From Actinomycetota bacterium (GTDB taxonomy: Bacteria; Actinomycetota; UBA4738; HRBIN12), in NCBI GenBank assembly GCA_026003015.1, contig BPGL01000001.1:673353-737352 (forward strand): a stretch of 64,000 bases of DNA, read 5' to 3'. Of the stretch, positions 8,689 through 18,092 are shown piece by piece (the first letter of the stretch is position 1; the number at the start of each line of letters is the position of its first letter). Below the pieces are notes generated by a model, which saw nothing but the letters and a program-made list of their open reading frames with translations, did no database searches and was not told where the DNA came from. The position numbers and the translations under genes are program-made.

Positions 8689-11079
8689 TCACCCGACCGG
8701 CTCGGCCGCCGTGAGCCAGGCGTAGGCCTCCTCCTCCTGGGCGAAGTGCAGCCGCAGGATCGCGTGGAGCCCGTACAGGAGGCGTCGGAGCTCGACCAGA
8801 TCCTCCGGCGCGAGCTCGCCGTCGGCGAGGTCGTCGACGAGCGTGCGGAACACCCGCGTCAGGTGGCCGATCTCGACGTGGGCTCGCGCCATGCTGCTCA
8901 TCGGGTCCTCTCCGCCGGCCAGGCGCGCGACGAGGGGGTACACCTCCGCCTCCTCCGCCTCCTCGTGCTCGGGCAGACGCTCGACGAGGAAACGGCGGAC
9001 CTCCTCGAGGGCCGCGCGGCGAGCCGCGGGCTCGAGCCCCTCGAGCCGATCGGCCGTCGCTCGGATCCGAGCGAGCTCCGGGCCGAAGGCACGGTGCTCG
9101 GCGCGGAACCGCTCGGCCACGTCGGTCCGCAGCCCCGCGGGCGCCCGCTCCACACCGCCCCGGAGGGCGCGCAGGGCGCTGAGGATCGACGCGACGTCGA
9201 TCACCTCCTGCACGACCGCCCCGGCCACCGGTCCGATCAGCCCGACCGCGCCGGCGACCATGAAGGTGAACGCCAGCCCCATGCCGAGCGCGACGCTCTC
9301 GACGGCGACCCGCCGGGAGCGCTTGGCGATCCGCAGAGCGTCGACGAGCCGATCGAGACGGTCCTCGACGAGCACGACGTCGGCCGCCTCCGAGGAGGCC
9401 GTCGCGCCCCTCGCGCCCATCGCCACCCCCGACGTCGGCGACCGCGAGCGCCGGAGCGTCGTTCACCCCGTCGCCGACCATCGCCACCGGCCGCTGCTCG
9501 GCGGCCTCGGCCTCGACCGCCTCCACCTTCTCGGCCGGCGAGCGCTCCGAGAGCACCCGGTCGACCCCGAGCGCGGCCCCCACCGCCTCCGCCACGTCGG
9601 GGTGGTCGCCCGTGAGCATCACGACCCGCCGGATCCCGAGGCGCCGCAGGGTCCGGATGACCCGCGGGGCGTCCGGTCGGATCGGATCGTCGAGCACGAG
9701 CGCCCCCCGCCACCGCCCCGTCGACGCCGACGAAGGCCGCCGACGATCCGTCGAGCATCGTGCGGCGCCGCACGTCGCGAACGCCGCGCGGCAGCGGCGC
9801 CCCGTCGGCCACGAAGGAGGCCTTGCCGACCGCCACGCGTCGACCCTCGACCGTGCCGACGATCCCCGCGCCGAAGCGCTCCCGGACCTGCTCGGGGAAC
9901 GCGAGCTCGAGACCCCGGGCGCGCGCGGCGCGCACGATCGCCTCCGCCAGGACGTGCGGCGAGGCTTGGTCGAGCGAGGCAGCCAGACGCAGGAGCTCGT
10001 CGGGATCGAGCTCGCCGAACACGACGACGTCGGTCAGCTCCGGCCGGCCGGCGGTGATCGTGCCGGTCTTGTCGAGCAGCAGGACCCGCACGCGGGCGAG
10101 GGTCTCGAGCGCTCCCCCCGCCCTTGACGATCACCCCGCGGCGGGCCGCGCGCGAGGTCCCCGCGACGATCGCGATCGGCACGGCGAGGATCATCGGGCA
10201 CGGCGTGGCCACGACGAGGACCGCGAGCGCACGGACCGGGTCGCCGGAGAACGCCCACGCGGCGCCGGCGAGCAGGAGCGTCACCGGGATGAACACGAAC
10301 GCGTAGCGGTCGGCGAGCCTGACGATCGGGGCGCGATCGCGCTCGGCCTCCTCGACGAGCCGCACGATCCCCGCGTAGGTGCTGTCGGCCGCCGTCGCGA
10401 TCGCCCGCAGGTCGAACGACGGCCCGGCGTTGACCGCGCCGGAGCGCACGCGCTCCCCCGCCCCCCGCTCCACGGGTCGCGACTCGCCGGTGAGCATCGA
10501 CTCGTCGAGGACGGCCGGGCCCTGCGCGACCCCGTCGACGGGCACGACCTCGCCGGTCCGTACGAGCAACCGGTCGCCGACGCCGACCTCGCCGATCGGA
10601 CGCTCGACGAGGCGACCGTCCTCGTAGCGCTGCACCGTCCGGGGCGCCCGTTCCAGCAGGGCCGACAACTCGCGGTGCGCGCGGCCCTCGGCGAAGGCCT
10701 CGAGCGTCTGGCCGGTCGCGAGCATCACCGCGATCACCGCGCCGGCGAGGTACTCGCCCAGGGCGAGGGCGCCGGCCATGGCGAGCAGCGCGATCAGGTC
10801 GACGCCCGGCTCGCGCCGCCACGCCTTCCGAACGATGCCGACGGCGAGCGGGACGAGGCCGACGACCGTCGTCGCGGCCCAGACGAGCTCCGCCCAGCGC
10901 GCGGCCTCCACCAGCCACAGCACGGCCCCGCCCGCGATCCCGAGGATCGCGAGGGCGAGGCGGGCGCGCTCGAGATCGAACCGCGCCGCGGGGGGGCGAC
11001 CCGTCGGCGGCGCGGCCCCTCGCTCCTGATCCACGCGCCCGACGGTAGCACCGGACCGTACCGCGCCCACCTTCCTCAC
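8689..11079 (-). CDS. P1B-5-type metal-transporting ATPase with C-terminal hemerythrin domain (three frameshifts)
   Basis: Reading through three one-base shifts gives about 795 residues. Order: transmembrane pairs, TGES actuator loop (LDESMLTGESRPV), the metal-site helix with TPCP around residues 292-295, DKTG (Asp about 336), an HVLAEA segment where HP would be, GDGVND, two final helices, and a hemerythrin-like domain from about 650 with LPEHEEAEEAEVYP and LHAILRLHFAQEEE. TPCP plus hemerythrin defines the P1B-5 subgroup linked to Ni/Fe export. GTG 11079 overlaps the csoR stop (GTGA). The shifts fall at C runs 10114-10119, 9703-9708 and 9426-9430, each cured by deleting one C, which suggests sequencing error. 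Confidence 0.85.
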
Positions 11080-11366
11080 CGCGAAAGCATCCGGCCGATC
11101 GCACCCATCAGCTCGTCGGCCTGCTCCCCAGGGTCAGAGGGTCCCCCACCTCCGCCGACGAGGCAGTGGCGGACGTGGCCGTCGACGAGACCGAGCGCCA
11201 CCTTGTCCAGGGCGGCCCGGATCGCGTTGATCTGCGTCACGACGTCGATGCAGTAGCGATCCTGCTCGACCATCGCGGCGACCCCTCGGACCTGCCCCTC
11301 GATGCGGCGGAGCCGCCCCAGGAGCTCCCGCTTCGAGGCCGTGTACCCCCGAACGCGCGTCGCCAT
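11076..11366 (-). CDS. csoR: CsoR-family copper-sensing transcriptional repressor
   Basis: A 96-residue all-helical repressor of the CsoR/RcnR family. The Cu(I) triad is present: Cys in [10 protein letters not shown], then His and Cys spaced HxxxC in [11 protein letters not shown] 11364-11366 (MATRVRGY) has a GGGAGG site just upstream; an earlier in-frame ATG would read through the operator and is not used. The stop overlaps the GTG of the P1B-5 ATPase, so the two form a coupled operon. A palindrome 36 bases upstream, shared with the divergent copper ATPase, is the likely binding site, making the system self-regulated and induced by Cu(I). Confidence 0.92.
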   Translation of the reverse strand: MATRVRGYTASKRELLGRLRRIEGQVRGVAAMVEQDRYCIDVVTQINAIRAALDKVALGLVDGHVRHCLVGGGGGPSDPGEQADELMGAIGRMLSR

Positions 11367-11401
11367 CGGACCTCCCTCGTCATCGGCCGGGTGGTCATCA
11401 T

Positions 11402-11418
11402 ATACCCCCTGGGGGTAT
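11402..11418. promoter_or_regulatory. CsoR-type operator palindrome
   Basis: ATACCCCCTGGGGGTAT is a perfect inverted repeat around a single central base. It lies between the divergent csoR and copA starts. C5/G5 tracts flanked by TA-rich ends are the established CsoR-family operator design. One site positioned here could repress both transcription units; probable -10-like sequences (TATATG leftwards, TATGGT rightwards) overlap its ends. Confidence 0.85.
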
Positions 11419-11452
11419 GGTGGAGTCACGCCGACGGGAGGGGATGCCGGAG

Positions 11453-14164
11453 ATGACGATGACCGAGCTCGCCGTGGCCCTCGCTGGCGCCACGGCGATC
11501 GGGGCGCTCGGATGGTTCTTCTTCGGCCCGCGCCGCGCGGACCGCGCAGCGCTGCGCGACGGCGTTCAGGAGATCGAGGTGATCGTGAAGGGGGGGTACG
11601 CGCCCAACCGGATCCACGTTCGCCGCGGCGTGCCCCTGCGGATCGTCTTCGATCGCCGGGAGGGGGGTGAGTGCACCTCCGAGGTGGTCTTCCCCGATTT
11701 CCGGCTGCGCCGAGCGCTCCCGGCCTTCCGGCGGACCGAGGTCCGGCTCCTCCCCGAGCGCGCCGGCACGTTCGGCTTCGCCTGTGGGATGAACATGGTC
11801 CACGGAACGCTTATCGTCGACGGTGCGGACGACGACGGGGTCGTCGGAGCGCCGGCGCTCGAGGCGCCCGCCGTCGAGACGGAGGCCCCCGCCCCCCTCG
11901 AGTCCCTCCAGGCCGCGCCCACGACCCTCGCGGACGAGGAGGCCGAGGCCCGCCGGGCGGAGATCCGCGATCTCCGGCGCCGGGTCCTCGTCGGAGCGGT
12001 GCTCACCGCGCCGGTCCTCCTCGCGGCCATGGCCGAACCGGCGGGGCTCCACCTGCCCGCCGTCCTCCTCGAGCCCTGGCTCCAGCTCGTCTTGATCACC
12101 CCCGTGATGCTCTTCACGGGCCGGCCGATCCACGCCGTGGGATGGAGCGCCCTTCGCCACCGAAGCGCGGAGATGAACGCCCTCATCGCGATCGGCACGG
12201 CGGCCGCCTTCGGCTACAGCGCCGTCGTGACGATCGCCCCGGGGCTGGTGCCGGCGGGGGCCCGCCACGTGTACTTCGAGGTCGTCGGGGTCATCCTCAC
12301 CCTGGTGCTGTTCGGCCGCCTCCTGGAGGCGCGGGCGCGTGAGGGAACAGGCCAGGCGATCCGAGCCCTCCTCGGCCTGCAACCGCGCAGCGCCCGGATC
12401 GTTCGAGGCGGCGAGGAGATCGAGGTTCCCGTCGAACAGGTCCGGGTCGGCGACGAGGTGCTCGTGCGTCCCGGCGAGCGCGTCCCGGTCGACGGTGTGA
12501 TCGTGGAGGGCCGTTCGACCCTGGACGAGTCGATGATCACCGGGGAGTCCCTCCCCGTCGACCGAGGGCCGGGGGACGTCGTGATCGGCGCCACCGTGAA
12601 CCGGACCGGGGCCTTCCGGTTGCGCGCCACCGCCGTGGGGGCCGACACCGTGCTCGCGCAGGTGATCCGCCTCGTCCGCGAGGCTCAGGCGTCGAAGGCG
12701 CCGATCCAGCGGCTCGCCGACCGCGTCGCCGGCGTGTTCGTCCCGGCGGTGATCGCGATCGCGATCGCCACCTTCGTCGTCTGGTTCGCGCTCGGCTCGG
12801 CCGACGGGCTCACCACCGGCCTGGTCAACGCCGTGTCGGTCCTGATCATCGCGTGCCCGTGCGCCCTCGGGCTCGCGACCCCGCTGTCGATCATGGTGGC
12901 GACCGGCAAGGGGGCCGAGCACGGCGTGCTGATCCGATCCGCCGAGGCCCTGGAAACCGCACGGCGCGTCGACACCGTCGTGTTCGACAAGACCGGAACC
13001 CTCACCCGCGGGGAACCCTCCCTCACCGACGTCGTGGCGCTGCCGGGTATGTCCGAGGAGACGCTGCTGCGGCTCGCGGCCTCGGCCGACCGACGCTCGG
13101 AACACCCGCTGGCCCGAGCCGTCGTCGACGGCGCGGCGCGGCACGCGATCGCGCTCGACGAGCCCCGGGACTTCGCGTCGATCACCGGCAGGGGCGTGAG
13201 GGCCACGGTCGACGGGCGGCTCGTGCTCGTCGGCACGCGATCCCTGCTCGAGGGCGAGGGGGTCGATCCCGCACCGCTCGACGGGCCGGCCGCGGCGCTC
13301 GAGGCCGCGGGACGCACGGTGGTCCGGGTCGCGGCCGACGGACGGCCGATCGGGATCCTCGCCCTCGCCGACACCGCCAAGCCGGAGGCCCCGGCGGCCG
13401 TGGCGGCGCTCCGGCGCCGGGGCGCCCAGGTCGTCCTGCTCACGGGCGACAACCGCCGCACCGCCGAGGCGATCGCCCGGCAGGTCGGGATCGGCCGAGC
13501 CCTTGCCGAGGTGCTCCCCGAGCGCAAAGCGGCGGAGGTGGCTCGGCTGCGCGGCGAGGGCCGCGTCGTCGCGATGGTCGGGGACGGCATCAACGACGCC
13601 CCGGCGCTGGCCGAGGCCGACGTCGGGGTGGCGATCGGGACGGGAACCGACGTCGCGATCGAGGCCTCGGACGTGACGCTCATCTCCGGGGATCTGCGCG
13701 GGGTCGTGACCGCGCTCGACCTCAGCCGCGCGACGATGCGCAACGTCCGCCAGAACCTCGTGTTCGCCTTCGTGTACAACGTCGTGGGGATCCCGATCGC
13801 CGCCGGCGTCCTGCAACCGTTCACGGGGTGGCGCCTGTCCCCCATGGTGGCCGCGGCGGCGATGGCGCTCAGCTCCCTGTCGGTCGTGACGAACGCGAAC
13901 CGGCTCCGGCGCTTCTCCCCCGAGCGCCTGGGCCTCGCTCCCATCGGCGCACCCCTCGACCGCGTCGAGGTCGAGGTCCACGAGCCCCACCAGGAGGTAG
14001 AGATGGTGACCGTCACCGACCCCGTGTGCGGGATGCAGGTCGATCCGTCGAGCGCGGCTGGCTCGTTCGAGTTCCAGGGCACGACCTACCACTTCTGCTC
14101 GACGTCGTGCCTGGAACGATTCCGCGCCCAGCCGCTCGCCTTCGTCGGCACCCCCGAGGCCTGA
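11453..14164 (+). CDS. copA: Copper-translocating P-type ATPase with N-terminal cupredoxin and C-terminal YHS domains
   Basis: About 903 residues from ATG 11453, which sits 9 bases after GGGAGGGG; ATG 11444 is also possible. Order: a membrane helix (7-25), a cupredoxin-like domain (about 40-125) with [10 protein letters not shown] around Cys111, transmembrane helices, TGES, the Cu(I) helix CPC (468-470), DKTGT with Asp512, SEHPLA, GDGIND, and final helices carrying the YN and MALSS motifs of copper pumps. A YHS domain follows from about 855 ([21 protein letters not shown]). The usual N-terminal HMA domain is missing and appears replaced by the cupredoxin. Cu(I) export under CsoR control is inferred. 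Confidence 0.92.
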   Translation: MTMTELAVALAGATAIGALGWFFFGPRRADRAALRDGVQEIEVIVKGGYAPNRIHVRRGVPLRIVFDRREGGECTSEVVFPDFRLRRALPAFRRTEVRLLPERAGTFGFACGMNMVHGTLIVDGADDDGVVGAPALEAPAVETEAPAPLESLQAAPTTLADEEAEARRAEIRDLRRRVLVGAVLTAPVLLAAMAEPAGLHLPAVLLEPWLQLVLITPVMLFTGRPIHAVGWSALRHRSAEMNALIAIGTAAAFGYSAVVTIAPGLVPAGARHVYFEVVGVILTLVLFGRLLEARAREGTGQAIRALLGLQPRSARIVRGGEEIEVPVEQVRVGDEVLVRPGERVPVDGVIVEGRSTLDESMITGESLPVDRGPGDVVIGATVNRTGAFRLRATAVGADTVLAQVIRLVREAQASKAPIQRLADRVAGVFVPAVIAIAIATFVVWFALGSADGLTTGLVNAVSVLIIACPCALGLATPLSIMVATGKGAEHGVLIRSAEALETARRVDTVVFDKTGTLTRGEPSLTDVVALPGMSEETLLRLAASADRRSEHPLARAVVDGAARHAIALDEPRDFASITGRGVRATVDGRLVLVGTRSLLEGEGVDPAPLDGPAAALEAAGRTVVRVAADGRPIGILALADTAKPEAPAAVAALRRRGAQVVLLTGDNRRTAEAIARQVGIGRALAEVLPERKAAEVARLRGEGRVVAMVGDGINDAPALAEADVGVAIGTGTDVAIEASDVTLISGDLRGVVTALDLSRATMRNVRQNLVFAFVYNVVGIPIAAGVLQPFTGWRLSPMVAAAAMALSSLSVVTNANRLRRFSPERLGLAPIGAPLDRVEVEVHEPHQEVEMVTVTDPVCGMQVDPSSAAGSFEFQGTTYHFCSTSCLERFRAQPLAFVGTPEA

Positions 14165-14167
14165 ACA

Positions 14168-14707
14168 TCAGCGGACCGCGCGGCGCACCAGCTCGGCGAT
14201 CCGGCGTTCCTCGGCCTTCGTCAGCTCGACCACGGCGAAGGCCGTCGGCCACATCCGGCCGTCGTCGAGCCTGGCGGGGTCGTTGAAGCCGAGGGTCGCG
14301 TAGCGGGTCTTGAACTTCGAGGCCGCCTGGAAGAAGCACACGACCTTGCCGTCCTTGGCGTACGCGGGCATCCCGTACCACAGCCGCGGCGCGAGCTCGG
14401 GCGCCGTCGTCGTCACGATCTCGTGGATCCGCGTCGCCCGCGACCGGTCGGGCTCGGGCATCGACCGGATCTTGTCGAGCACCTCCCGCCGCTCCTGCTC
14501 GGCGCGCTCGGCGGCCGAGCCCCGACGGGCGGCGCGCGTCTCGCGGGCACGTTCGCGCATCGCCTCGCGCTCCTCCGCGCTGAAGCCCTCAGGGAGCTCG
14601 GCGCTCCGCGCCCTCGTCGTGCCGGCGGTCCTCGTCGTGCCGGCGGTCCTCGTCGTGCCGGCGGTCCTCGTCGTGCCGGCTGCGGCCTTCTTCTTCGTGG
14701 TCGCCAT
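14168..14707 (-). CDS. DUF1801 (YdhG-like) family protein
   Basis: A 179-residue protein from [18 protein letters not shown] 14707 with AGGAG upstream. Residues 3-35 are a low-complexity basic Ala/Thr/Arg linker built from an imperfect GTTRTA repeat. A charged helix covers 40-75, and the DUF1801 fold spans about 80-175 ([29 protein letters not shown]). DUF1801 proteins include putative iron chaperones and YdeI/YjhX-like proteins; biochemical function is unsettled. The lysine/arginine-rich tail suggests nucleic-acid contact. It ends just after the copA stop, converging with it. Confidence 0.8.
   Translation of the reverse strand: MATTKKKAAAGTTRTAGTTRTAGTTRTAGTTRARSAELPEGFSAEEREAMRERARETRAARRGSAAERAEQERREVLDKIRSMPEPDRSRATRIHEIVTTTAPELAPRLWYGMPAYAKDGKVVCFFQAASKFKTRYATLGFNDPARLDDGRMWPTAFAVVELTKAEERRIAELVRRAVR
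14612..14681. repeat. 18-bp tandem repeat inside the DUF1801 gene
   Basis: The unit CCTCGTCGTGCCGGCGGT occurs just under four times head to tail and encodes the GTTRTA linker repeat on the minus strand. Copy number of such in-frame units can vary by slippage without breaking the frame. Confidence 0.85.
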
Positions 14708-14731
14708 CGGGAGCTCCTGTCGTCGGCCCAC

Positions 14732-14850
14732 CTGCTGGATCCGGATCAGGTTGCCGGGCGGATCGAGCACCACGCAGTCGCGCGCCCCAGGGCTGACCGG
14801 CCGCATCGACCGCGGCTGGGTGCAACGCTGACCACGGGTACGATACGTCC
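14732..14850 (-). pseudogene. Remnant of a VOC/glyoxalase-fold protein
   Basis: On the minus strand one frame reads [15 protein letters not shown] and the adjacent frame continues [16 protein letters not shown]. Joined across one missing base near 14790, they match the C-terminal end of VOC-family proteins (QPWG-RD---DP-GN-I-). The N-terminal part is absent because the divergent DUF1232 gene begins at 14887. The last segment is in frame with the DUF1801 gene but is separated from it by its own ribosome-binding site. It could be a decayed gene or an assembly scar. Confidence 0.4.
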
Positions 14851-14886
14851 ATCGGTCTCGCGCGACCGGCCAACGGCCCTCGAAGC

Positions 14887-15279
14887 ATGACCTCGTTGCT
14901 CATCGTCCTCGGGATCCTCGCGGTGGTGTGGCTGGCGATGGTCGTCGTCGTCCTCGTCACCGGGCGCCGCGTGGGACGTGAGCTCCTCGCGCTCCTACCG
15001 AACCTCCTGCGCCTGTTCCGAGGACTGCTGCTCGACCCGCGGGTCCCGCGAAGCTCGCGGCTTCTGCTCCTCGTCGCGGTCGCCTGGCTCGCCTCCCCGA
15101 TCGACCTCATCCCGGAGTTCATCCCCATGGCCGGGCCCCTCGACGACGCGATCGTCGCGGCCCTGGTCCTGCGTCACCTCGTGCGCACGACCGACCCCGC
15201 GGTCGTCGCCGAGCACTGGCGGGGCGCGCCGGCGACCCTCGACCGGCTCCTGCGCCTGGCCGGGGCGCCGCGCGCGTAG
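14887..15279 (+). CDS. DUF1232 (YkvA-like) membrane protein
   Basis: A 130-residue protein with an N-terminal membrane helix ([20 protein letters not shown], residues 4-23) and a DUF1232 core containing [20 protein letters not shown], where SPxDLIPDF-type motifs define the family. A second hydrophobic stretch follows. DUF1232 proteins are small membrane proteins of unknown role. It is transcribed rightward and alone; the next gene is convergent. Confidence 0.85.
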   Translation: MTSLLIVLGILAVVWLAMVVVVLVTGRRVGRELLALLPNLLRLFRGLLLDPRVPRSSRLLLLVAVAWLASPIDLIPEFIPMAGPLDDAIVAALVLRHLVRTTDPAVVAEHWRGAPATLDRLLRLAGAPRA

Positions 15280-15325
15280 CGGCCCTTCCCAGAGCGGCAC
15301 AGCGGCTCGTGCATCCACCCGATGA

Positions 15326-15338
15326 CCCCCCCCCCCCC
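15326..15338. repeat. C13 homopolymer in an intergenic stretch (15280-15482)
   Basis: A run of 13 C lies in the 203-base space between the DUF1232 gene and modC. Nothing else coding is convincing there; a 54-codon frame beginning ATGACCCC is not supported by composition or a ribosome-binding site. Such a run is prone to polymerase slippage and to length errors in sequencing. Confidence 0.9.
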
Positions 15339-15482
15339 TGACGCGAGCGGTGGACTTCGAGCGCCGGCGCGTGTCGGCGGTCGCTGCGAGCGACACGGGG
15401 TTCGCGATCCGGACCGCCGATCGGCGCGTCCGATCACCGCGATCGTCGCCCGTGTCGAGCGCCTGACCGACGCCTCCCGGAG

Positions 15483-16556
15483 CTAGTCGACGAGGACCTG
15501 AACCTCGAGGGCTTTGAACGACGCCCACACCGCGGCCCCCTCACACAGGCCGAGCCGTTCGAGCGAGCCGAGCGTCACCTCCGCGACGAGGGGGGGCGCT
15601 GAGGCGATCCGCAGGCGGGCCCGCTCGCCGTCGACCGCGATCGAGGTCACCCGGCCCCGGAGTACGTTCCGGGCCGACCCGGCCGGCGGCTCGAGGGACA
15701 GCGTCACGTCGACCGGTCGCAAGAGACCGATCACCTCGCCGCCCTCGTAGGTCGGCGGCAGGGCCACCGTGAGCTCGCCCTCGTCGGTCACGAGCCGGCC
15801 GACGCCCTCCCCAGCGGACTCCAGGCGACCACGGAAGGCGTTCAGGCCGACGAGGTCGGCCGCGTAGCGCGAACGCGGCATGGCGCGGATCTCCTCGGGC
15901 GTGCCGATCTGCGTGACCCGTCCGGCCTCCAGCAGGACGAGTCGGTCGGCGAGCGACGTCGCCTCCACCGGGTCGTGCGTCACGAAGACGCGGACGCCCG
16001 GGAACCGCGCGAGCTCCTCCGACAGCAGCTCCCGCATCCGCGCGCGCACGCCGACGTCGAGCGACGACAACGGCTCGTCCAGGAGCAACAGGGCTGGCCG
16101 CGCGACGAGCGCCCGGGCCAGGGACACCCGCTGGGCCTCCCCGCCGGACAGCTCGCTCGGTCGGGCGCCGGCGCGCGGACCGACCCCGAGCCGCTCGAGG
16201 AGCTCCTGCGCCCGGCGCCGCGCCGTCGATCGATCGACGCCGCGGGCCCGCAGGGGGAAGGCGACGTTCTCCAGCGCCGACAGGTGCGGGAACAGCAGCA
16301 GGTCCTGGAACACCACCCCGATCGGGCGACGCTCGGGGGGCACGCTCGGCACGTCGTCGGCGTCGAGCGCGCAGCCGTCCAGCTCGATCCTGCCGTGCAC
16401 CGGCGCCACGAGCCCGGCGAGCGCGGCGACGAGCGTCGACTTCCCCGATCCGTTCGGGCCGACGAGCGCTAGCGTCTCCCCGACGTCGGCCTCGAAGGCC
16501 GCCGCGACCTCGAAGTCACCGCGGCGCACGACGACGTCGACGACGAGCCCGCTCAC
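15483..16556 (-). CDS. modC: Molybdate ABC transporter ATP-binding protein
   Basis: A 357-residue ATPase. Walker A is GPNGSGKST (about residue 37), the Q-loop VFQDLLLFP, signature LSGGEAQRVS, Walker B ALLLLDEP, and H-loop VTHD. A C-terminal TOBE/Mop-like region (about 285-355) contains RNVLRGRVTSIAVDG, as in ModC proteins where it binds molybdate for feedback control. The GTG start overlaps the modB stop (GTGA). It energises uptake through ModB. Tungstate or a related oxyanion is possible, but the full gene set and the linked TOBE regulator favour molybdate. Confidence 0.92.
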   Translation of the reverse strand: MSGLVVDVVVRRGDFEVAAAFEADVGETLALVGPNGSGKSTLVAALAGLVAPVHGRIELDGCALDADDVPSVPPERRPIGVVFQDLLLFPHLSALENVAFPLRARGVDRSTARRRAQELLERLGVGPRAGARPSELSGGEAQRVSLARALVARPALLLLDEPLSSLDVGVRARMRELLSEELARFPGVRVFVTHDPVEATSLADRLVLLEAGRVTQIGTPEEIRAMPRSRYAADLVGLNAFRGRLESAGEGVGRLVTDEGELTVALPPTYEGGEVIGLLRPVDVTLSLEPPAGSARNVLRGRVTSIAVDGERARLRIASAPPLVAEVTLGSLERLGLCEGAAVWASFKALEVQVLVD

Positions 16557-17344
16557 CGCAGGAACCGCCCGCGCAGCGCGAGGATCACCCCGAGGGCCAG
16601 ACCGATCAGCACGAGCGACAGCGCCACCGCCGCGTCCTGATCGGTCTGGAGCCGTTCGAACACGGCGAGCGGGAGCGTCTGGGTGCGCCCCTGCAGGTTC
16701 CCGGCGAACGTGATCGTCGCGCCGAACTCCCCCAGGGCCCGCGCCCACGCCAGCACGAACGCCGCGGCGATCTGCGACCGAAGCAGCGGGACCGTCACGC
16801 GCCGCAGGACGTAGCCGCGGGAGGCCCCCATCGCGGCGGCCGCGCCCTCCAGGCGCTCGTCGATCCCCCGGAGCCCGGCTTCGAGCGCCAGCACGGCGAG
16901 GGGGAACGACACGAACCACGCCGCGAGCACCGCGGCGCCCGTCGTGAACGTGAGCTGGACCCCGAACGCCTCGTACAGCCACGACCCCACGACCCCCCGG
17001 CGGCCGAAGGCCGCCAGGAGCCCGACGCCGGCCACGACCGGCGGCATCACGAGCGGGAGCACGACCAGCGCCCGAACGAGCGAGGCGCCGGGCCACGACG
17101 CCCGAGCGAGCACCCAGGCGAGCGGGAAGCCCGCCACAAGCGACAGCACGCCGGCCGACGTCGCGACGACGAGCGACAGACGCAGGGCCTCGCGAGCCGT
17201 CCCGTCGGCAAGGATCGGCACGAAGCGCCCCCACGGGGTGCGCGCGACCAGCCCGACGATGGGCAACCCGATCACCAGGATCCCCGCGGCCGCGAGCAGC
17301 CCGAACCCGAGCGGCGTTCGGCACCTACGCAGGGAGGAACCCAT
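16553..17344 (-). CDS. modB: Molybdate ABC transporter permease
   Basis: About 263 residues from ATG 17344 (MGSSLRRCRTPLG), with an AGGGAGG site upstream inside the end of modA. Several membrane helices are clear, such as GLLAAAGILVIGLPIVGLVA and VRALVVLPLVMPPVVAG. The cytoplasmic coupling loop ALGEFGATITFAGN near the C-terminus is the EAA-type motif of ModB/CysT permeases. It overlaps modA by 20 bases and modC by 4, so expression of the three subunits is coupled. Confidence 0.92.
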   Translation of the reverse strand: MGSSLRRCRTPLGFGLLAAAGILVIGLPIVGLVARTPWGRFVPILADGTAREALRLSLVVATSAGVLSLVAGFPLAWVLARASWPGASLVRALVVLPLVMPPVVAGVGLLAAFGRRGVVGSWLYEAFGVQLTFTTGAAVLAAWFVSFPLAVLALEAGLRGIDERLEGAAAAMGASRGYVLRRVTVPLLRSQIAAAFVLAWARALGEFGATITFAGNLQGRTQTLPLAVFERLQTDQDAAVALSLVLIGLALGVILALRGRFLR

Positions 17345-18092
17345 GGTCGGCGAGCGTTTCTCGGCCCTCGTCGAGGACGAAGTCGACGAAGCGCTTCGCA
17401 AGGTCGACCTGCTCGGAGCCCCCGACGACCGCAGCCGTGTACGTGGCGACGACGTTGAGATCGTCGGGGATGGGGATCGCCCGGATCCCCGCCGCCGCGT
17501 CGGGCGTGGCGTCGGTCGCGTAGACGATCCCCGCGTCGGCGTCGCCGGCCAGGACCTTCGCGACGACGCCGCGCACGTCGTCCTCGTTCGACACGAGGTT
17601 GGCGAGGGCGGCCTCGGCGATCCCGGCCTTGGCCAGGATCTCGCGCGCGTAGTCCCCGGCAGGGACGCCCTCGGCGGCGAGCACGAGCTTGACCCCGTCG
17701 CGGGCGAGGTCCTCGATCCGCTCGATCTGCCCCGGGTTCTCGGCGGGCACGATCACGGTGAGCCGGTTCCGCGCAACGTCCGCCCGGCCGATGACCCCCG
17801 GGCCCTCGGCCACCGCGTCCATCCACGCAGGGCTCGCCGAGACGAACACGTCGACCGGCGCTCCTTCGACGATCTGCCCGGCGAGCCCGTCGGACGGCCC
17901 GAAGTTGAACGCGACGGCGACCCCCGGGTTCGCCGCCTCGAAGGCGCGGCCGATCTCAGGAAAGGCGTCGGCGAGCGACGCCGCCGCCGAGACCACGAGC
18001 TCGCGGTCCCGCCCAGCGTCCTCCCCCGTCGAGCCACCGCAGGCGCCGAGCAGCACCGCGCCGGCAACGGCGAGCGAGAGCGTCCGCCTCAC
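17325..18092 (-). CDS. modA: Molybdate-binding periplasmic-type lipoprotein
   Basis: A 255-residue solute-binding protein. The lipobox LLGAC (Cys near residue 18) predicts a lipid-anchored, extracytoplasmic protein. The ModA pattern AAASLADAFPEIGRAFE follows, then FNFGPSDGLAGQI, VDVFVSASPAWMDAV and the C-terminal VDLAKRFVDFVLDEG. It captures molybdate and delivers it to ModBC. The GTG start overlaps the regulator's stop by four bases, placing it second in the operon. Confidence 0.92.
   Translation of the reverse strand: MRRTLSLAVAGAVLLGACGGSTGEDAGRDRELVVSAAASLADAFPEIGRAFEAANPGVAVAFNFGPSDGLAGQIVEGAPVDVFVSASPAWMDAVAEGPGVIGRADVARNRLTVIVPAENPGQIERIEDLARDGVKLVLAAEGVPAGDYAREILAKAGIAEAALANLVSNEDDVRGVVAKVLAGDADAGIVYATDATPDAAAGIRAIPIPDDLNVVATYTAAVVGGSEQVDLAKRFVDFVLDEGRETLADHGFLPA

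Noticed and set aside
6923-9697. A single 924-codon minus-strand frame through the secreted cluster into the ATPase
   Set aside because: Only the right-hand part reads as the ATPase; the rest is Arg/Gly-rich nonsense opposite three well-supported plus-strand genes.
14612-14681. CRISPR-like array
   Set aside because: The 18-bp units are directly adjacent with no spacers and encode a protein linker.
15322-15486. A 54-codon frame starting at the C13 run
   Set aside because: It begins with a poly-C-encoded proline string, has no ribosome-binding site, and ends inside modC.
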